From: JBJTUH01 sp044346175
Lineage (GTDB): Bacteria > Cyanobacteriota > Vampirovibrionia > Vampirovibrionales > JAJTHC01
NCBI GenBank assembly: GCA_044346175.1
Contig: JBIIZQ010000007.1
Span: 16,994 to 80,993 of the forward strand
Length of the DNA: 64,000 nucleotides
Reading direction: 5' to 3'
In this document: piece after piece, positions 47,449 through 56,113 of the stretch
Numbering within the stretch: position 1 is the stretch's first letter
Layout of the letters: every line of letters begins with the position of its first letter
Program-made: the position numbers and the translations under genes
Notes under the pieces: model-generated
The model's input: the letters and a program-made list of their open reading frames with translations, nothing else
The model's database searches: none
What the model was told of the DNA's origin: nothing

Positions 47449-47525
47449 GTCATTCCGACGAAAGTCGGAATCCAGAAGGCTTGCAGTATCAACGAGGGAT
47501 GGATACCGATTTGCATCGGTATGAC
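47449..47525 (+). repeat. REP/REPIN-like element, copy 1
   Basis: 77 bp made of two hairpins in tandem, 'ttccgac gaaa gtcggaa' and 'ataccgat ttgc atcggtat'. The outer ends are GTCAT and ATGAC in inverted orientation. The next copy follows after 13 bp. Confidence 0.92.
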
Positions 47526-47538
47526 GGGGGGGAACACA

Positions 47539-47615
47539 GTCATTCCGACGAAAGTCGGAATCCAGAGAGCTTGTAGTATAAGCGAGGAGTGGATACCGAT
47601 TTTCATCGGTATGAC
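47539..47615 (+). repeat. REP/REPIN-like element, copy 2
   Basis: 77 bp, nearly identical to copy 1 in the hairpins, with a more varied spacer ('gagagcttgtagtataagcg'). Same orientation as copy 1, so the two form a tandem pair between divergent genes. Confidence 0.92.
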
Positions 47616-47797
47616 GTGAAAAACTCTTGCGGTTTATAACCGTCTCGAAAGAAGCCAACACCCACACCAGCGAGAGGATGAACACAACCCTACACAAAGG
47701 CACATGTGGCACGTAAGGGGGTTTGTACTATAATGAGGCTACTTGTGATGGTTTTGATATGATGTTAGTCGTTAAAAAAAGGCGTATCCGTGACCCC

Positions 47798-48376
47798 ATG
47801 ATGGCTATCCTTAAAGTTTTAAAATACGGCGACCCTCGCCTACGTATGCCCGCCAAACGTGTTGAAAAAATTTCTGCTAAAATTCAACGTCTGATTAAAG
47901 ACATGTTTGACACCATGTATGCCCTGAATGGTTGCGGGCTTGCAGCAACCCAAGTGGGTGAGGCGTACCAAGTGTTTGTGCTTGATTGCAATACAGAGGA
48001 AAACCCTTTGCCTCAAATGGTGTTTATCAATCCTAAAATTGTCAAAAAAGAGGGGGCGTGTCTCAGTAAAGAAGGGTGTTTAAGCTTTCCTGAAGTTTTT
48101 ACAGAAGTACCACGCTACAGTACCATTACCGTACGCTACATGGACTTGCACGGACACCGTAAAGAGCTAACTGTTGAGGGTGGTACCTTACTGGCACGTG
48201 CCATTCAGCATGAACTCGATCATCTTAACGGTGTTTTGTTTGTGGACCATGCCTTAGATGACACCACGACAAACGAAGCCTTGAAAACGCAAGCCCTACC
48301 GAACATCGACCCTAAACGCAAGGTTATGGAAGAAGACCTCATCACACAAGTGAAAGGACTTAGTCCTGTTGAATAG
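47798..48376 (+). CDS. def: Peptide deformylase
   Basis: 192 aa from the double ATG at 47798; the open frame extends upstream to 47723 and another ATG pair lies at 47759. Removes the formyl group from the N-terminal Met of nascent proteins. All three family motifs are intact: 'GCGLAATQVG', 'EGCLSFP' with metal Cys94, and 'QHELDH' with His138, catalytic Glu139 and His142. The C-terminal tail is charged. The fmt start codon overlaps the last 8 bp, so def and fmt are coupled, a common pairing. Confidence 0.97.
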   Translation: MMAILKVLKYGDPRLRMPAKRVEKISAKIQRLIKDMFDTMYALNGCGLAATQVGEAYQVFVLDCNTEENPLPQMVFINPKIVKKEGACLSKEGCLSFPEVFTEVPRYSTITVRYMDLHGHRKELTVEGGTLLARAIQHELDHLNGVLFVDHALDDTTTNEALKTQALPNIDPKRKVMEEDLITQVKGLSPVE

Positions 48377-49532
48377 TCCAACACCTCTCCGTGTGGTGTT
48401 CATGGGAACGCCCGAATTTTCAGTCCCCTGTTTAACCCACTTATTGGCGTGCCATCAAGCAACTTCACCTTGGCTTCAACTCATAGGGATTATCACACAG
48501 CCCGACCGTCCCTCAGGACGAGGGCAAAAGCTTACGCCACCACCTGTTAAAGTGCTATGCCAACAAGCACAAGGCTTAGGGTGTGATATCCCTTTGTTTC
48601 AACCTGAACGCCTTTCAAAAGATAGTGTACTCCTTGATTGGCTTGAGGCTCAAGCACCCGATGTCATTGTCACGATTGCCTTCGGACAAATCTTACCGCA
48701 ACGTGTTTTAGACATACCTCGTTTAGGCGTTGTGAATGTCCACGCATCTTTACTTCCTAAATGGCGGGGTGCAAATCCGATTGCGTCAGCTATTTTACAT
48801 GGCGATACCGAGACAGGTCTTACGACCATGAAAACCGTCATGGCAGTCGATGCGGGAGAGATGCTTTTAACCGCCAAGTGTCCTATAACAGAGCAAGACA
48901 CCACTGCAAGTTTATCCATCAAACTCTCTGAGATGGCAGGTTCACTCTTGGAAAAAACCCTAATGGGTTTACAGCAGGGTCGGCTATTACCTATTGCACA
49001 GGATAAGACACTTGTAACCCACGCACCTAAAATGTCAAAAGAAGACACATGGATAGCATGGGATACGTCAGATGCAAACACGATTCATCGTAACATACGA
49101 GCCTATACCCCTTGGCCTGGTGCTACCACCCTGTGGCAGGGTAAGCGTATGAAGCTTTCACAGCCGATACTACCCAGCGAACCAATCACTGCATGGTTTA
49201 AACACTACCACACCCTATACCCTTGCACGCTCTTACCAGGGTGTTTAGTAGGGTTTGGTACCCCTGAAGATACGAGTCCTAAAAACAGTCAGGTGTTATG
49301 GATTGCAACGGCAAACAACACCATACTAGGCATTAGGCAGTGTCAAATGGAAGGTAAGACGACCGCAGATGTCTCTAAGTGGTTACAGCAAGAAGGGCTT
49401 ACCTTCAAACTACCTTGGCTCGGGCAAGACCTTGAAACCCAAGTCCTACAACCCAAAGAAGTTAATCTTCAGGATGCACATCCAAGATTTCATACGCACG
49501 ATACCCTAAACGGTCATACATCTGATTCATAA
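48369..49532 (+). CDS. fmt: Methionyl-tRNA formyltransferase
   Basis: 387 aa from the TTG at 48369, which has AAGGA about 10 nt upstream and restores the usual residues before 'VVFMGTPEFSVP'. Formylates initiator Met-tRNA using 10-formyl-THF. Catalytic Asn123, His125 and Asp161 lie in 'NVHASLLPKWRGA' and 'AVDAGEM'. The tail from about 225 is the OB-fold tRNA-binding domain and is longer than usual by 50-70 residues. Its 3' end overlaps the convergent lysozyme-like gene by 71 bp. Confidence 0.96.
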   Translation: MNSPTPLRVVFMGTPEFSVPCLTHLLACHQATSPWLQLIGIITQPDRPSGRGQKLTPPPVKVLCQQAQGLGCDIPLFQPERLSKDSVLLDWLEAQAPDVIVTIAFGQILPQRVLDIPRLGVVNVHASLLPKWRGANPIASAILHGDTETGLTTMKTVMAVDAGEMLLTAKCPITEQDTTASLSIKLSEMAGSLLEKTLMGLQQGRLLPIAQDKTLVTHAPKMSKEDTWIAWDTSDANTIHRNIRAYTPWPGATTLWQGKRMKLSQPILPSEPITAWFKHYHTLYPCTLLPGCLVGFGTPEDTSPKNSQVLWIATANNTILGIRQCQMEGKTTADVSKWLQQEGLTFKLPWLGQDLETQVLQPKEVNLQDAHPRFHTHDTLNGHTSDS

Positions 49533-50187
49533 CGTCCACCCCACGTTGAGACATCTGAATATCCTGTGTTTTATCGAGTTTTAATTTGAGAGCCTCCAAT
49601 AAGTGTTCCAGCTCCTCACCTTCACCCTGTTGGACTTTGGGGTCAGTACCCATATGAATCGAAGCATGGGGAGCCTCAGCAACCCAGCGAGGTGCGTGTG
49701 CTTGCTTTTCATGAGAGGATGGCTTCAAGCAATGCACTTCATCCTCATAGCCTACAAAAGCCTGATGCTCTAAATAACAACGGTATAAGTTTTGGGTATG
49801 ATGCTCAAAGTTAAAGGTCTGTAATGGTGTTGTCTGATGCGTCGTGTACTGGAGTAGGGCTTGTGCAACTTGGTATAAATTCCGTTCATTCAAAGCCCGT
49901 AAGACACTACTTTTTATGAAGGTATCTTCACCTACCCGAAAATAATAGCTCAAGATAGCCGACCATTGAATATGATTTAACTCACAATGCACAAGCCCTA
50001 CAACACGCTCAAATGCTTTGTCAAGGCATTCATCCCTATAGTGTGAAGCTTCTTCTTCTGAAAGTAACCATAGCCTCAAATGTGCAAGGGTATGCTCCTT
50101 AAGCATGGGGGTCAAGGTACTACTGTTGGAAGTAACAAAAGGGTTACACCTATGCCAAACGTCTTTCAATCGGTATTGAAGATTCAT
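49462..50187 (-). CDS. Hypothetical protein resembling the C-lobe of phage T4-type (GH24) lysozyme
   Basis: 241 aa from the ATG at 50187 (a TTG at 50199 is possible). Residues about 45-140 follow the GH24 pattern: 'LLSEEEASHYRDECLDKAFE', 'LNHIQWSAILSYYFRVGEDTF', 'KSSVLRALNERN' and 'HHTQNLYRCYLEHQ' match the region LT..EA..LL, Q..AL.SF.FN.G..F, .StLL..LN and R..E...fl. The N-terminal part holding the catalytic Glu and the TIGYGHT segment is missing, so enzymatic activity is doubtful. The C-terminal 90 residues are unrelated, charged and helical. Lies beside a phage-structural-like gene. Confidence 0.6.
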   Translation of the reverse strand: MNLQYRLKDVWHRCNPFVTSNSSTLTPMLKEHTLAHLRLWLLSEEEASHYRDECLDKAFERVVGLVHCELNHIQWSAILSYYFRVGEDTFIKSSVLRALNERNLYQVAQALLQYTTHQTTPLQTFNFEHHTQNLYRCYLEHQAFVGYEDEVHCLKPSSHEKQAHAPRWVAEAPHASIHMGTDPKVQQGEGEELEHLLEALKLKLDKTQDIQMSQRGVDVMNQMYDRLGYRAYEILDVHPED

Positions 50188-50199
50188 AAAGCTACCCAA

Positions 50200-50613
50200 T
50201 CACTTTCTAAATCATATAGACATCCTGAAGTAGAAATCACTATCTCCATGAACTTACATCATCATGCCATTACACTAAACGAACGCATTTGTGATTATCT
50301 TGCAATAAGTTACCCAAAGCTCCTCTAGGAAGCGTAGACATTTGTTTGGGTTATAGATAAAGGCACAACACACCCACCATCACCATGCACGCATTTGCAG
50401 GGTCTCAGACACCTCACTTTCTGGATTCCGCAACGTCGTGCGGCATGACACAACAACACGACCTAGGAAGAGGCTTCTATTTTTTCCAAACTTTATGATA
50501 AAACCATGCTTCACATCACAGCACGGTGAGGCCTTTACCTGCACTATGGATGCAAACCCCTCTGAACGTATCCTTATCTGTTCCACATCGCTTAATTTGG
50601 AGCCTATCCCCCC
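50200..50613. other. Intergenic region with a half REP-like copy
   Basis: No coding frame recognised. Contains a partial REP-like element on the minus strand at 50421-50449. The 'ggagcct' at about 50599 is the only ribosome-site-like sequence for the next gene. Confidence 0.5.
50421..50449 (-). repeat. Partial REP-like element
   Basis: Read on the minus strand it starts GTCATGCCGCA and ends TGCGGAATCCAG: one of the two hairpins of the element with compensatory changes in the stem (CCGCA/TGCGG). The second half is not recognisable beyond degenerate traces to about 50393. Confidence 0.6.
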
Positions 50614-52200
50614 ATGATGATGATTCAAAGCCATATGACGTTTCAAAATTTTCTAGGGGGTATGTTACAACGCCCTGAAAGTTTACAAGGTTTAGAGACC
50701 AATTTTGTAGGACCTACGGGGCAAAAGCTCTCTGAATCTATGACATTTGCCTACGATATTGAAAATTTCATGCCTGTTGCTGAAACAGGTGCACAAACCA
50801 AAGCCTATGGCTATACCCTATGGCGACAACTTCCTGATACCACAAGTCCTGTACAAGGGATATATCGTTTTCAACCTAGCGATGGGAAAGCCCAATGGCT
50901 CTTCATTCAAAATGGCACATGGTACAGTTGGTATGACACCGAAGCAACCCCCATCATTTTAAGAAACGACCTTCCGAAAGATAGTACCTTTCACTTTGAA
51001 ACAGCCTATCAAGGGTGTATTCTATGCGACAGCGTCAACCGTCCTTGGTATTATGCAGGCAATGGCAGTACCCCAGAACCCCTTGAGGGCAATCCACCAC
51101 TGGGGGCGGTGGCTTCACTTTTTTATAAGGAGCGTCTTTTTGTGTTCAGTCGTACCCAAGAACCCTCCTTACTTTACCATTCTAATGTCGGTGATATTGC
51201 CTCAGGGTATGAAGATAACTTTATCCCTTGCGACTTACAAACAGGAGATAGTATCACAAGCCTTTACCGTTTTTTTCACCCTGCACAGGGGGTACCCCTC
51301 GTGTTTGTGGGGAAGCAGCAAAGCATGGGACTCATGGATGGACAAGGGACTGAAACGGACCCTTTTCGATTTTTACCCGTGAGTCAACATCAGGGTGTGG
51401 TAAGTGTCCACGGTTTTGTAGGGTTTGGGCAGGATGTAAGTTATCTCAGCACCACGGGCATTGACTCTTGGCGTAGCGATGTCACCACAGGAAATCTTTT
51501 TCAAGCCCAACTTTCAGCCTCGATTCAAAACGTATGGCAAACGCTCAACCCACAAGGACTCTCAAAAGCCATTGCTTGGTTAGACACCCAAGGAAAAAGA
51601 CTCTGTTATGCACTGCCTGAAGCAGGGGCTTTTAGTGCAAGTGTCATCCTTTGCTTAGACCTCCAACAGGGTTCCCCCATGGGCTGGTATAAACTGCGTC
51701 CTGCCCATAGTATTTACAGTGTGGGGACTGACAAACGTACAGGCATCGTTGTATTTGGTAGTGAGGGCGGTGCCATTTACCAATGGCATCCTGAAGCAAC
51801 GAGCTTTGCGGGAGAAGCCATACAAGCGTACTATAAAACCTCTTTCATGCGCTTTGGAAAACCCATTGAAGCAAAAAGAGTACTGAATGCTTGGCTTCAA
51901 GCCAAGGGGTCTGAAAATGCCGAATGTCGTATTGAAGCCTTACTGGACTATGGCAATCGGACAGGCGGTACCACTGTCCTACAATTCAACGACCCCACCT
52001 ACCGTCCTTTTACTTGGCAAGGGGGTCTGTGGAGTAACGACCTTGCAACCTACCAATGGCAGGGGGAAACCCCACAAATTAGACAATGGATTCCTGCGGG
52101 GCAATTCACGAGTTTGCAACTTACCCTTCGAGAAAACAGCCTCAATAGTCAATTCACTTTTTATGGGTTGGATATGCGTATTGAATTGCTTACAAGTTAA
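50614..52200 (+). CDS. Phage-structural-like (packaged-DNA stabilisation/tail) protein
   Basis: 528 aa, start MMM. A beta-rich protein with the pattern of P22 gp10-like and related phage stabilisation or tail proteins: 'ERLFVFSRTQEPSLLYHSNVGD', 'QTGDSITSLYRFF', 'LVFVGKQQSMGLMDGQG' and 'GFGQDVSYLSTTGIDSW', then a propeller-like set of strands ('KRTGIVVFGSEGGAIYQW') and a C-terminal jelly-roll-like part. There is no signal peptide. No other phage structural gene lies in the window except the lysozyme-like fragment. It is therefore a relic or a domesticated part rather than a whole prophage. Family assignment is by pattern only. Confidence 0.6.
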   Translation: MMMIQSHMTFQNFLGGMLQRPESLQGLETNFVGPTGQKLSESMTFAYDIENFMPVAETGAQTKAYGYTLWRQLPDTTSPVQGIYRFQPSDGKAQWLFIQNGTWYSWYDTEATPIILRNDLPKDSTFHFETAYQGCILCDSVNRPWYYAGNGSTPEPLEGNPPLGAVASLFYKERLFVFSRTQEPSLLYHSNVGDIASGYEDNFIPCDLQTGDSITSLYRFFHPAQGVPLVFVGKQQSMGLMDGQGTETDPFRFLPVSQHQGVVSVHGFVGFGQDVSYLSTTGIDSWRSDVTTGNLFQAQLSASIQNVWQTLNPQGLSKAIAWLDTQGKRLCYALPEAGAFSASVILCLDLQQGSPMGWYKLRPAHSIYSVGTDKRTGIVVFGSEGGAIYQWHPEATSFAGEAIQAYYKTSFMRFGKPIEAKRVLNAWLQAKGSENAECRIEALLDYGNRTGGTTVLQFNDPTYRPFTWQGGLWSNDLATYQWQGETPQIRQWIPAGQFTSLQLTLRENSLNSQFTFYGLDMRIELLTS

Positions 52201-52222
52201 AGCCCTGTTTCGGTCATACAAA

Positions 52223-52251
52223 CCCAAGGGCGTATCTCCTACGCCCTTGGG
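52223..52251. terminator. Strong hairpin between convergent genes, probable terminator
   Basis: Perfect 12-bp arms 'cccaagggcgta' and 'tacgcccttggg' flank a 5-nt loop, 22 bp after the phage-like gene and 54 bp from the end of the convergent gene. No T-run follows, so it may be weak or Rho-assisted. Confidence 0.6.
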
Positions 52252-52304
52252 TATAGCACTGTGCCATGACACAGGACGCAACCACCTCAGACGAAGCACG
52301 TTCT

Positions 52305-52964
52305 CTAAGGTTTAGGCAAAGGCGGCGAGGGTAAAGGAGGCGTTGAAGCAGCAGGCTGTTGTTGGGCAGGTGCAACGGGCTTAGGACTGGGTGTATTCGT
52401 AGGAAGCTGACCAATCCCTGCTTTTTGGCTTGGTGGCTGAATCTGCAAGGTGGAACGTTCTGTTTTGAAACGTTTAGGTTCCTGTGGCGTAGCTTGTCCA
52501 GCGGAGGGGGACTGAGGCGTTAAAGTTTTTGGGGTTAATGAAGGCAACGGTGCATTCTGAGATGCGGGTAAGGCAGATTCGGCATCATCCGAAGGGCTAG
52601 GAGCGTTTGTTGCGGGCATCGTGTCCGAAGGTAAAATGCCTGCGTCATCAGAAGGAGGTGTCTCCTGTGAACCTGAAGAGGTCTTGCCAGAAGTACTCGC
52701 ACCTTGACCTTGGGCATCGCCAGGTGCATTGACTCGAGGGGTAATACCATTGTCTAACGTCAGACCACCGTTTTGTGACGCATCAGACTGCCCCTGAGGA
52801 CTAAGCTTTTCGAGTGGATTCGGTGCGGTATCAGGAATGCGGGTATTAAAATTGAACATGACGTTCTGAAACACCAACGAAAACACCACAATCATCACAA
52901 TAAGTGTAAGACATACCGTGAGGAGAAATAAAGTTAAAAGGCGTTTACGTTGATGAACTTGCAT
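52305..52964 (-). CDS. Single-pass protein with long Pro/Ser-rich extracytoplasmic tail
   Basis: 219 aa. A basic head 'MQVHQRKRLL' and one transmembrane helix (about 9-33, 'LTLFLLTVCLTLIVMIVVFSL') precede 185 residues of Pro/Ser/Gln/Ala-rich disordered sequence. These end in '...PPLPSPPLPKP', a shape that could reach the cell wall or outer membrane. Topology and spacer composition are like TonB-type or wall-spanning linkers, but no binding domain follows. Family not recognised. Alone between two convergent or divergent neighbours, 145 bp before rsmG's end. Confidence 0.7.
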   Translation of the reverse strand: MQVHQRKRLLTLFLLTVCLTLIVMIVVFSLVFQNVMFNFNTRIPDTAPNPLEKLSPQGQSDASQNGGLTLDNGITPRVNAPGDAQGQGASTSGKTSSGSQETPPSDDAGILPSDTMPATNAPSPSDDAESALPASQNAPLPSLTPKTLTPQSPSAGQATPQEPKRFKTERSTLQIQPPSQKAGIGQLPTNTPSPKPVAPAQQQPAASTPPLPSPPLPKP

Positions 52965-53109
52965 AGCATCACTTTATGGATAAAAACCGCAACAGAAGAG
53001 GATACCATCTTATTAAAATAAAGATGACACTTTATTTATATTAGTGAAAGCCTTTCAAAAGTACAAGAGGCATTTTTGAATCCATCCAAACAGACAGGTA
53101 CAAACTTTT

Positions 53110-54129
53110 TTATGAACGCAGAGGCTTTTGAAAAGGTTTACCTTCCTTACGAGGGTATGCTTTAGGGCTGGCTTTTCGTGTATAGTAGCCATACACTGAA
53201 AGTAGTTGTGTGGTGGGTACTGCCTCTGATGGCACACCTTGGGGTACCCATTCAGCCACAGACATCCTTGCTTGGTGTATTTCAGAGGAGGACAAAGAAG
53301 ATAATGGGGTATGCTGCGGAAGCGTCCATGCACGCTGGAGTCCTTCCCAATCCAAACGGGGCATCCCTTGAACGGGCATGGTTTCAGAAACAAAAAGTCT
53401 TTCAAGTAAAAGTTTAGATTGCTGAGACTCCTCGATAATCCCCGTCCCTTTCCAACATAAAAGCTGCCCATGGGGTTGCGTTGCTTGGGTAGGGGTTAAT
53501 ACCAAGAGAGGTATACCCACTTCAAGTAGCACCGCAAGATGTGCCACAGCTCTGGCACTCACCCAATGGTATTGGTGACGATGGATGGGCATTTGCCCTA
53601 AAGATTCAATCCGAGCGTGGAGAACCTCTACATGATGAAGCCCCAGTGCTTGGGTCACTTGGTGCATCCAGGCTACTTTTTTAGCCACCGTATCGACACC
53701 CACCGCATGATAAGCCACACCGCATGCTTCTAACAGAAGACACACAGGAACAAGCGGCACGCCACCCCCCGAACCAATATCAAGATAGCGGAGTACAGGT
53801 GCAATAGGACTGGTTTTCCACGCTTCTAAGTGAGGGAGTACCCCTGCCCATGACTCCCACACGTGCCGTTCAAGAAATGCGAGTGGTTCTGTAATCCGAG
53901 TCACATTCGTATGGGCATTGAACCGACAGAGTGTGTCATAAAAGGTCGTTAAAGCGGTCAGCAAGCCAGACACCTGTCCCTGCGTCAGTTCTTGAAGCAG
54001 AGGATGCTCAGCCACACGCCACTGCCACCAGACAGGAAGCAAAGCTTTGAAGCACATACTGTCACGGTATAGCGTATCCTCTAAAGCGGTATCTAAAGGT
54101 ACAGCGAAGGCATCAGGCAAAACCATCAT
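53110..54129 (-). CDS. rsmG: 16S rRNA (guanine-527-N7)-methyltransferase RsmG
   Basis: 339 aa, about 120 longer than typical because of an N-terminal extension and a basic C-terminal tail ('SPKAYPRKEGKPFQKPLRS'). The SAM-binding loop is 'YLDIGSGGGVPLVPV'. Preceding it, 'NAHTNVTRI' and 'FLERHVWES' match the family's substrate-side motifs, and 'WVSARAVAHL' is the typical RsmG motif IV. Methylates N7 of G527 in the 530 loop of 16S rRNA. It starts with a double ATG. The gene is not next to mnmG or parA, its frequent neighbours elsewhere. Confidence 0.93.
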   Translation of the reverse strand: MMVLPDAFAVPLDTALEDTLYRDSMCFKALLPVWWQWRVAEHPLLQELTQGQVSGLLTALTTFYDTLCRFNAHTNVTRITEPLAFLERHVWESWAGVLPHLEAWKTSPIAPVLRYLDIGSGGGVPLVPVCLLLEACGVAYHAVGVDTVAKKVAWMHQVTQALGLHHVEVLHARIESLGQMPIHRHQYHWVSARAVAHLAVLLEVGIPLLVLTPTQATQPHGQLLCWKGTGIIEESQQSKLLLERLFVSETMPVQGMPRLDWEGLQRAWTLPQHTPLSSLSSSEIHQARMSVAEWVPQGVPSEAVPTTQLLSVYGYYTRKASPKAYPRKEGKPFQKPLRS

Positions 54130-54466
54130 AAATCAACACACGTTCTTAATAAGGTATAGCGATATAAACCGTTTACAGGACACCCAAGCATCACAAGCAA
54201 ACACACACAGCGTATTTAGAAAACCATTGGCACGCAAAGTATCACATGAGCATTATAGCCCAAAAAGAGGAGTTCTAAAGGCATCCTCTTGAGCGTGTCA
54301 TCAAGGGGTACGAATAACGAAGGTAACGATGTTGTATCAAAATTTAACAGTGACACTTGCAAACATGGATACAGTGCAAGGTCGGCGTTTCAATCCTTTT
54401 GTTAATGGATACACTGGCAACCATTTGTGTTCGCTCTTATTTAGGATAGTCTCAAGGAGACACCCC
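54130..54466. other. Intergenic region, nothing clear
   Basis: Between divergent rsmG and the Che-type block. An open frame runs through 54329-54466 but the ribosome site AAGGAG at 54454 points to 54467 as the start. It may hold the promoter of the Che block; no consensus is convincing. Confidence 0.45.
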
Positions 54467-56023
54467 ATGATGATGCTCGCTCATAACGCTTTTCCTGGCG
54501 AATCTCAACCCTTAATGGAAGATTTATTCGATGCCATGGTGCGTTCAAAAAACGCTAGTTTTCCACCCACGCAACCTGTGACACCCGCCAGTCGTTATGG
54601 GAGTGTACCCGCCAATTTTTCACAGCCTGCCCCTCAAGCACAACCCGCCATGGCAACACCTGCAGGCTGGCCCTCACAACAAGCAAAAGCCCATGAAGTA
54701 CCACCACAGAGCCATTCAGGTACACAACAGCCTCGTCAACCTACGACCGCCCCTCATCACTATCACAGTGTGACACAAACGCCCTTTGCAGTACCCAATG
54801 AATCTGTACGAAACCATGAACAAGCCCACTCACAAGATTGGGATAGTCTTTGGGATGAAGAGGCTCCTGGTTTTGAAGATGCCCCCCTCATGATGCCTCA
54901 AGAAGAACCTTCCGCAACCTTTCAACCAACAGAAATTGAACAGCTCCTCGCCCAAACCCCAGAAGTGCTTCGTTCAGACACGTTACACCCAGCTCCCTCT
55001 GTCACATATGCTCCCCACACCCAAACGAGTGTTCCTATAGCCCCGATTGCCCCTGTGCAACCACCCACTTCTTTGGCTTCTCAAGCGCCTGTTTCCTACG
55101 CCTTAGCCCCGCAAGCCTCAGTATCCCCCCCCACCTCTCATCATAGGGTTGCTCCAACCCCTATCGTCGCTGATACCCCTCTCCCTCAGCAAATATCCGC
55201 ACCACCTCTCAACGTACCTCACAAGCATACTGAGGTTTATACACAAGCTGAAGTGGCTTTGACTCAAAACGTACCCATACCCACGCCCGCTGTTTCTATC
55301 TCACAGCACCCTCCTCTGGAAGCACTTTCACCTGAAGCAAACACAATGGCACCTTCAACGGCCTCACCTTGGCCTTTTGAAGAATTTGAAGCCCCGCAAC
55401 AGGTCATTGAAACCTTCGAGCAATGTGCTGAAGATAGCTCATCTAGCACCCCTCATGTCACAGAAGCTCCTTTCATGGATACGAATGTTTTTCAAAGTGA
55501 CGTGAACACGCCTCAAGACTACGCCCAAGGACACATTGACCCTGTCTCACTCCCGCTTACTTCTTCTGTCGATGAGCTTTCTTTTGTATGGTCCCCCGAA
55601 AGCTTCACCTGTATTGATAAAGAAATCCTTCAATGGGTTCATTACAATGAACGCACGGGACGTATACAATTTCATCCCTTAGGACAAGTCATGGTTGGGT
55701 GGTACACAGAAGCTGTCCACCAGCAACGTATTCCCTTACTACTAGGACAATCAGGGTTGCGGTGTACGATTTTAAAAGTACTCCCCGTCGACCTCCTTCG
55801 TCCCAGTGTGGAGGGTGCCAAATTACGAGTGCTTCAGTTAAGCCTCATGAATGACCATCCTGCTTTCCAGCTGACCTTGCAAGACCGAGTGATTGGTTGG
55901 GTACTGATGAACGACCTCGGCATGCTCTTTACGGAGCAGCCTGAAATTGGGTTGCCTTTTGATGTCTTAGAAGCCATGGACAAGCTGGCTGAAGCCATTA
56001 AAGCGGAATCAGTGGGGGGCTAG
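54467..56023 (+). CDS. Pro/Gln/Ser-rich protein with small C-terminal domain, head of the Che block
   Basis: 518 aa from the triple ATG at 54467, 7 nt after AAGGAG. Residues 1-370 are low-complexity ('PQAQPAMATPAGWPSQQ', 'APIAPVQPPTSLASQAPVS') and probably disordered. The last 145 residues form a compact domain ('FTCIDKEILQWVHYN', 'FHPLGQVMVGWYTEAV', 'LRCTILKVLPVDLLRP', 'FQLTLQDRVIGWVLMNDLGM') that I do not recognise. It has no PilZ, CheW or receiver motif. 90 bp before cheB and in the same direction, so it may be an adaptor or receptor substitute for the Che proteins (inference). Confidence 0.75.
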   Translation: MMMLAHNAFPGESQPLMEDLFDAMVRSKNASFPPTQPVTPASRYGSVPANFSQPAPQAQPAMATPAGWPSQQAKAHEVPPQSHSGTQQPRQPTTAPHHYHSVTQTPFAVPNESVRNHEQAHSQDWDSLWDEEAPGFEDAPLMMPQEEPSATFQPTEIEQLLAQTPEVLRSDTLHPAPSVTYAPHTQTSVPIAPIAPVQPPTSLASQAPVSYALAPQASVSPPTSHHRVAPTPIVADTPLPQQISAPPLNVPHKHTEVYTQAEVALTQNVPIPTPAVSISQHPPLEALSPEANTMAPSTASPWPFEEFEAPQQVIETFEQCAEDSSSSTPHVTEAPFMDTNVFQSDVNTPQDYAQGHIDPVSLPLTSSVDELSFVWSPESFTCIDKEILQWVHYNERTGRIQFHPLGQVMVGWYTEAVHQQRIPLLLGQSGLRCTILKVLPVDLLRPSVEGAKLRVLQLSLMNDHPAFQLTLQDRVIGWVLMNDLGMLFTEQPEIGLPFDVLEAMDKLAEAIKAESVGG

Positions 56024-56113
56024 GTTCTCTGAAAATTCTCTAAAGCATCTTTTTACGGTTGATGTGTTGTAAGACCTTTCTTTTGAACGTGATAGCTAAA
56101 GTGTGACACTGCC

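Noticed and set aside
47340..47712. Two frames (78 and 91 codons) across the REP-like pair
   Set aside because: Their apparent repeats ('SHSDESRNPE', 'RHTDENRYP') come from translating the palindromic repeat; typical spurious calls.
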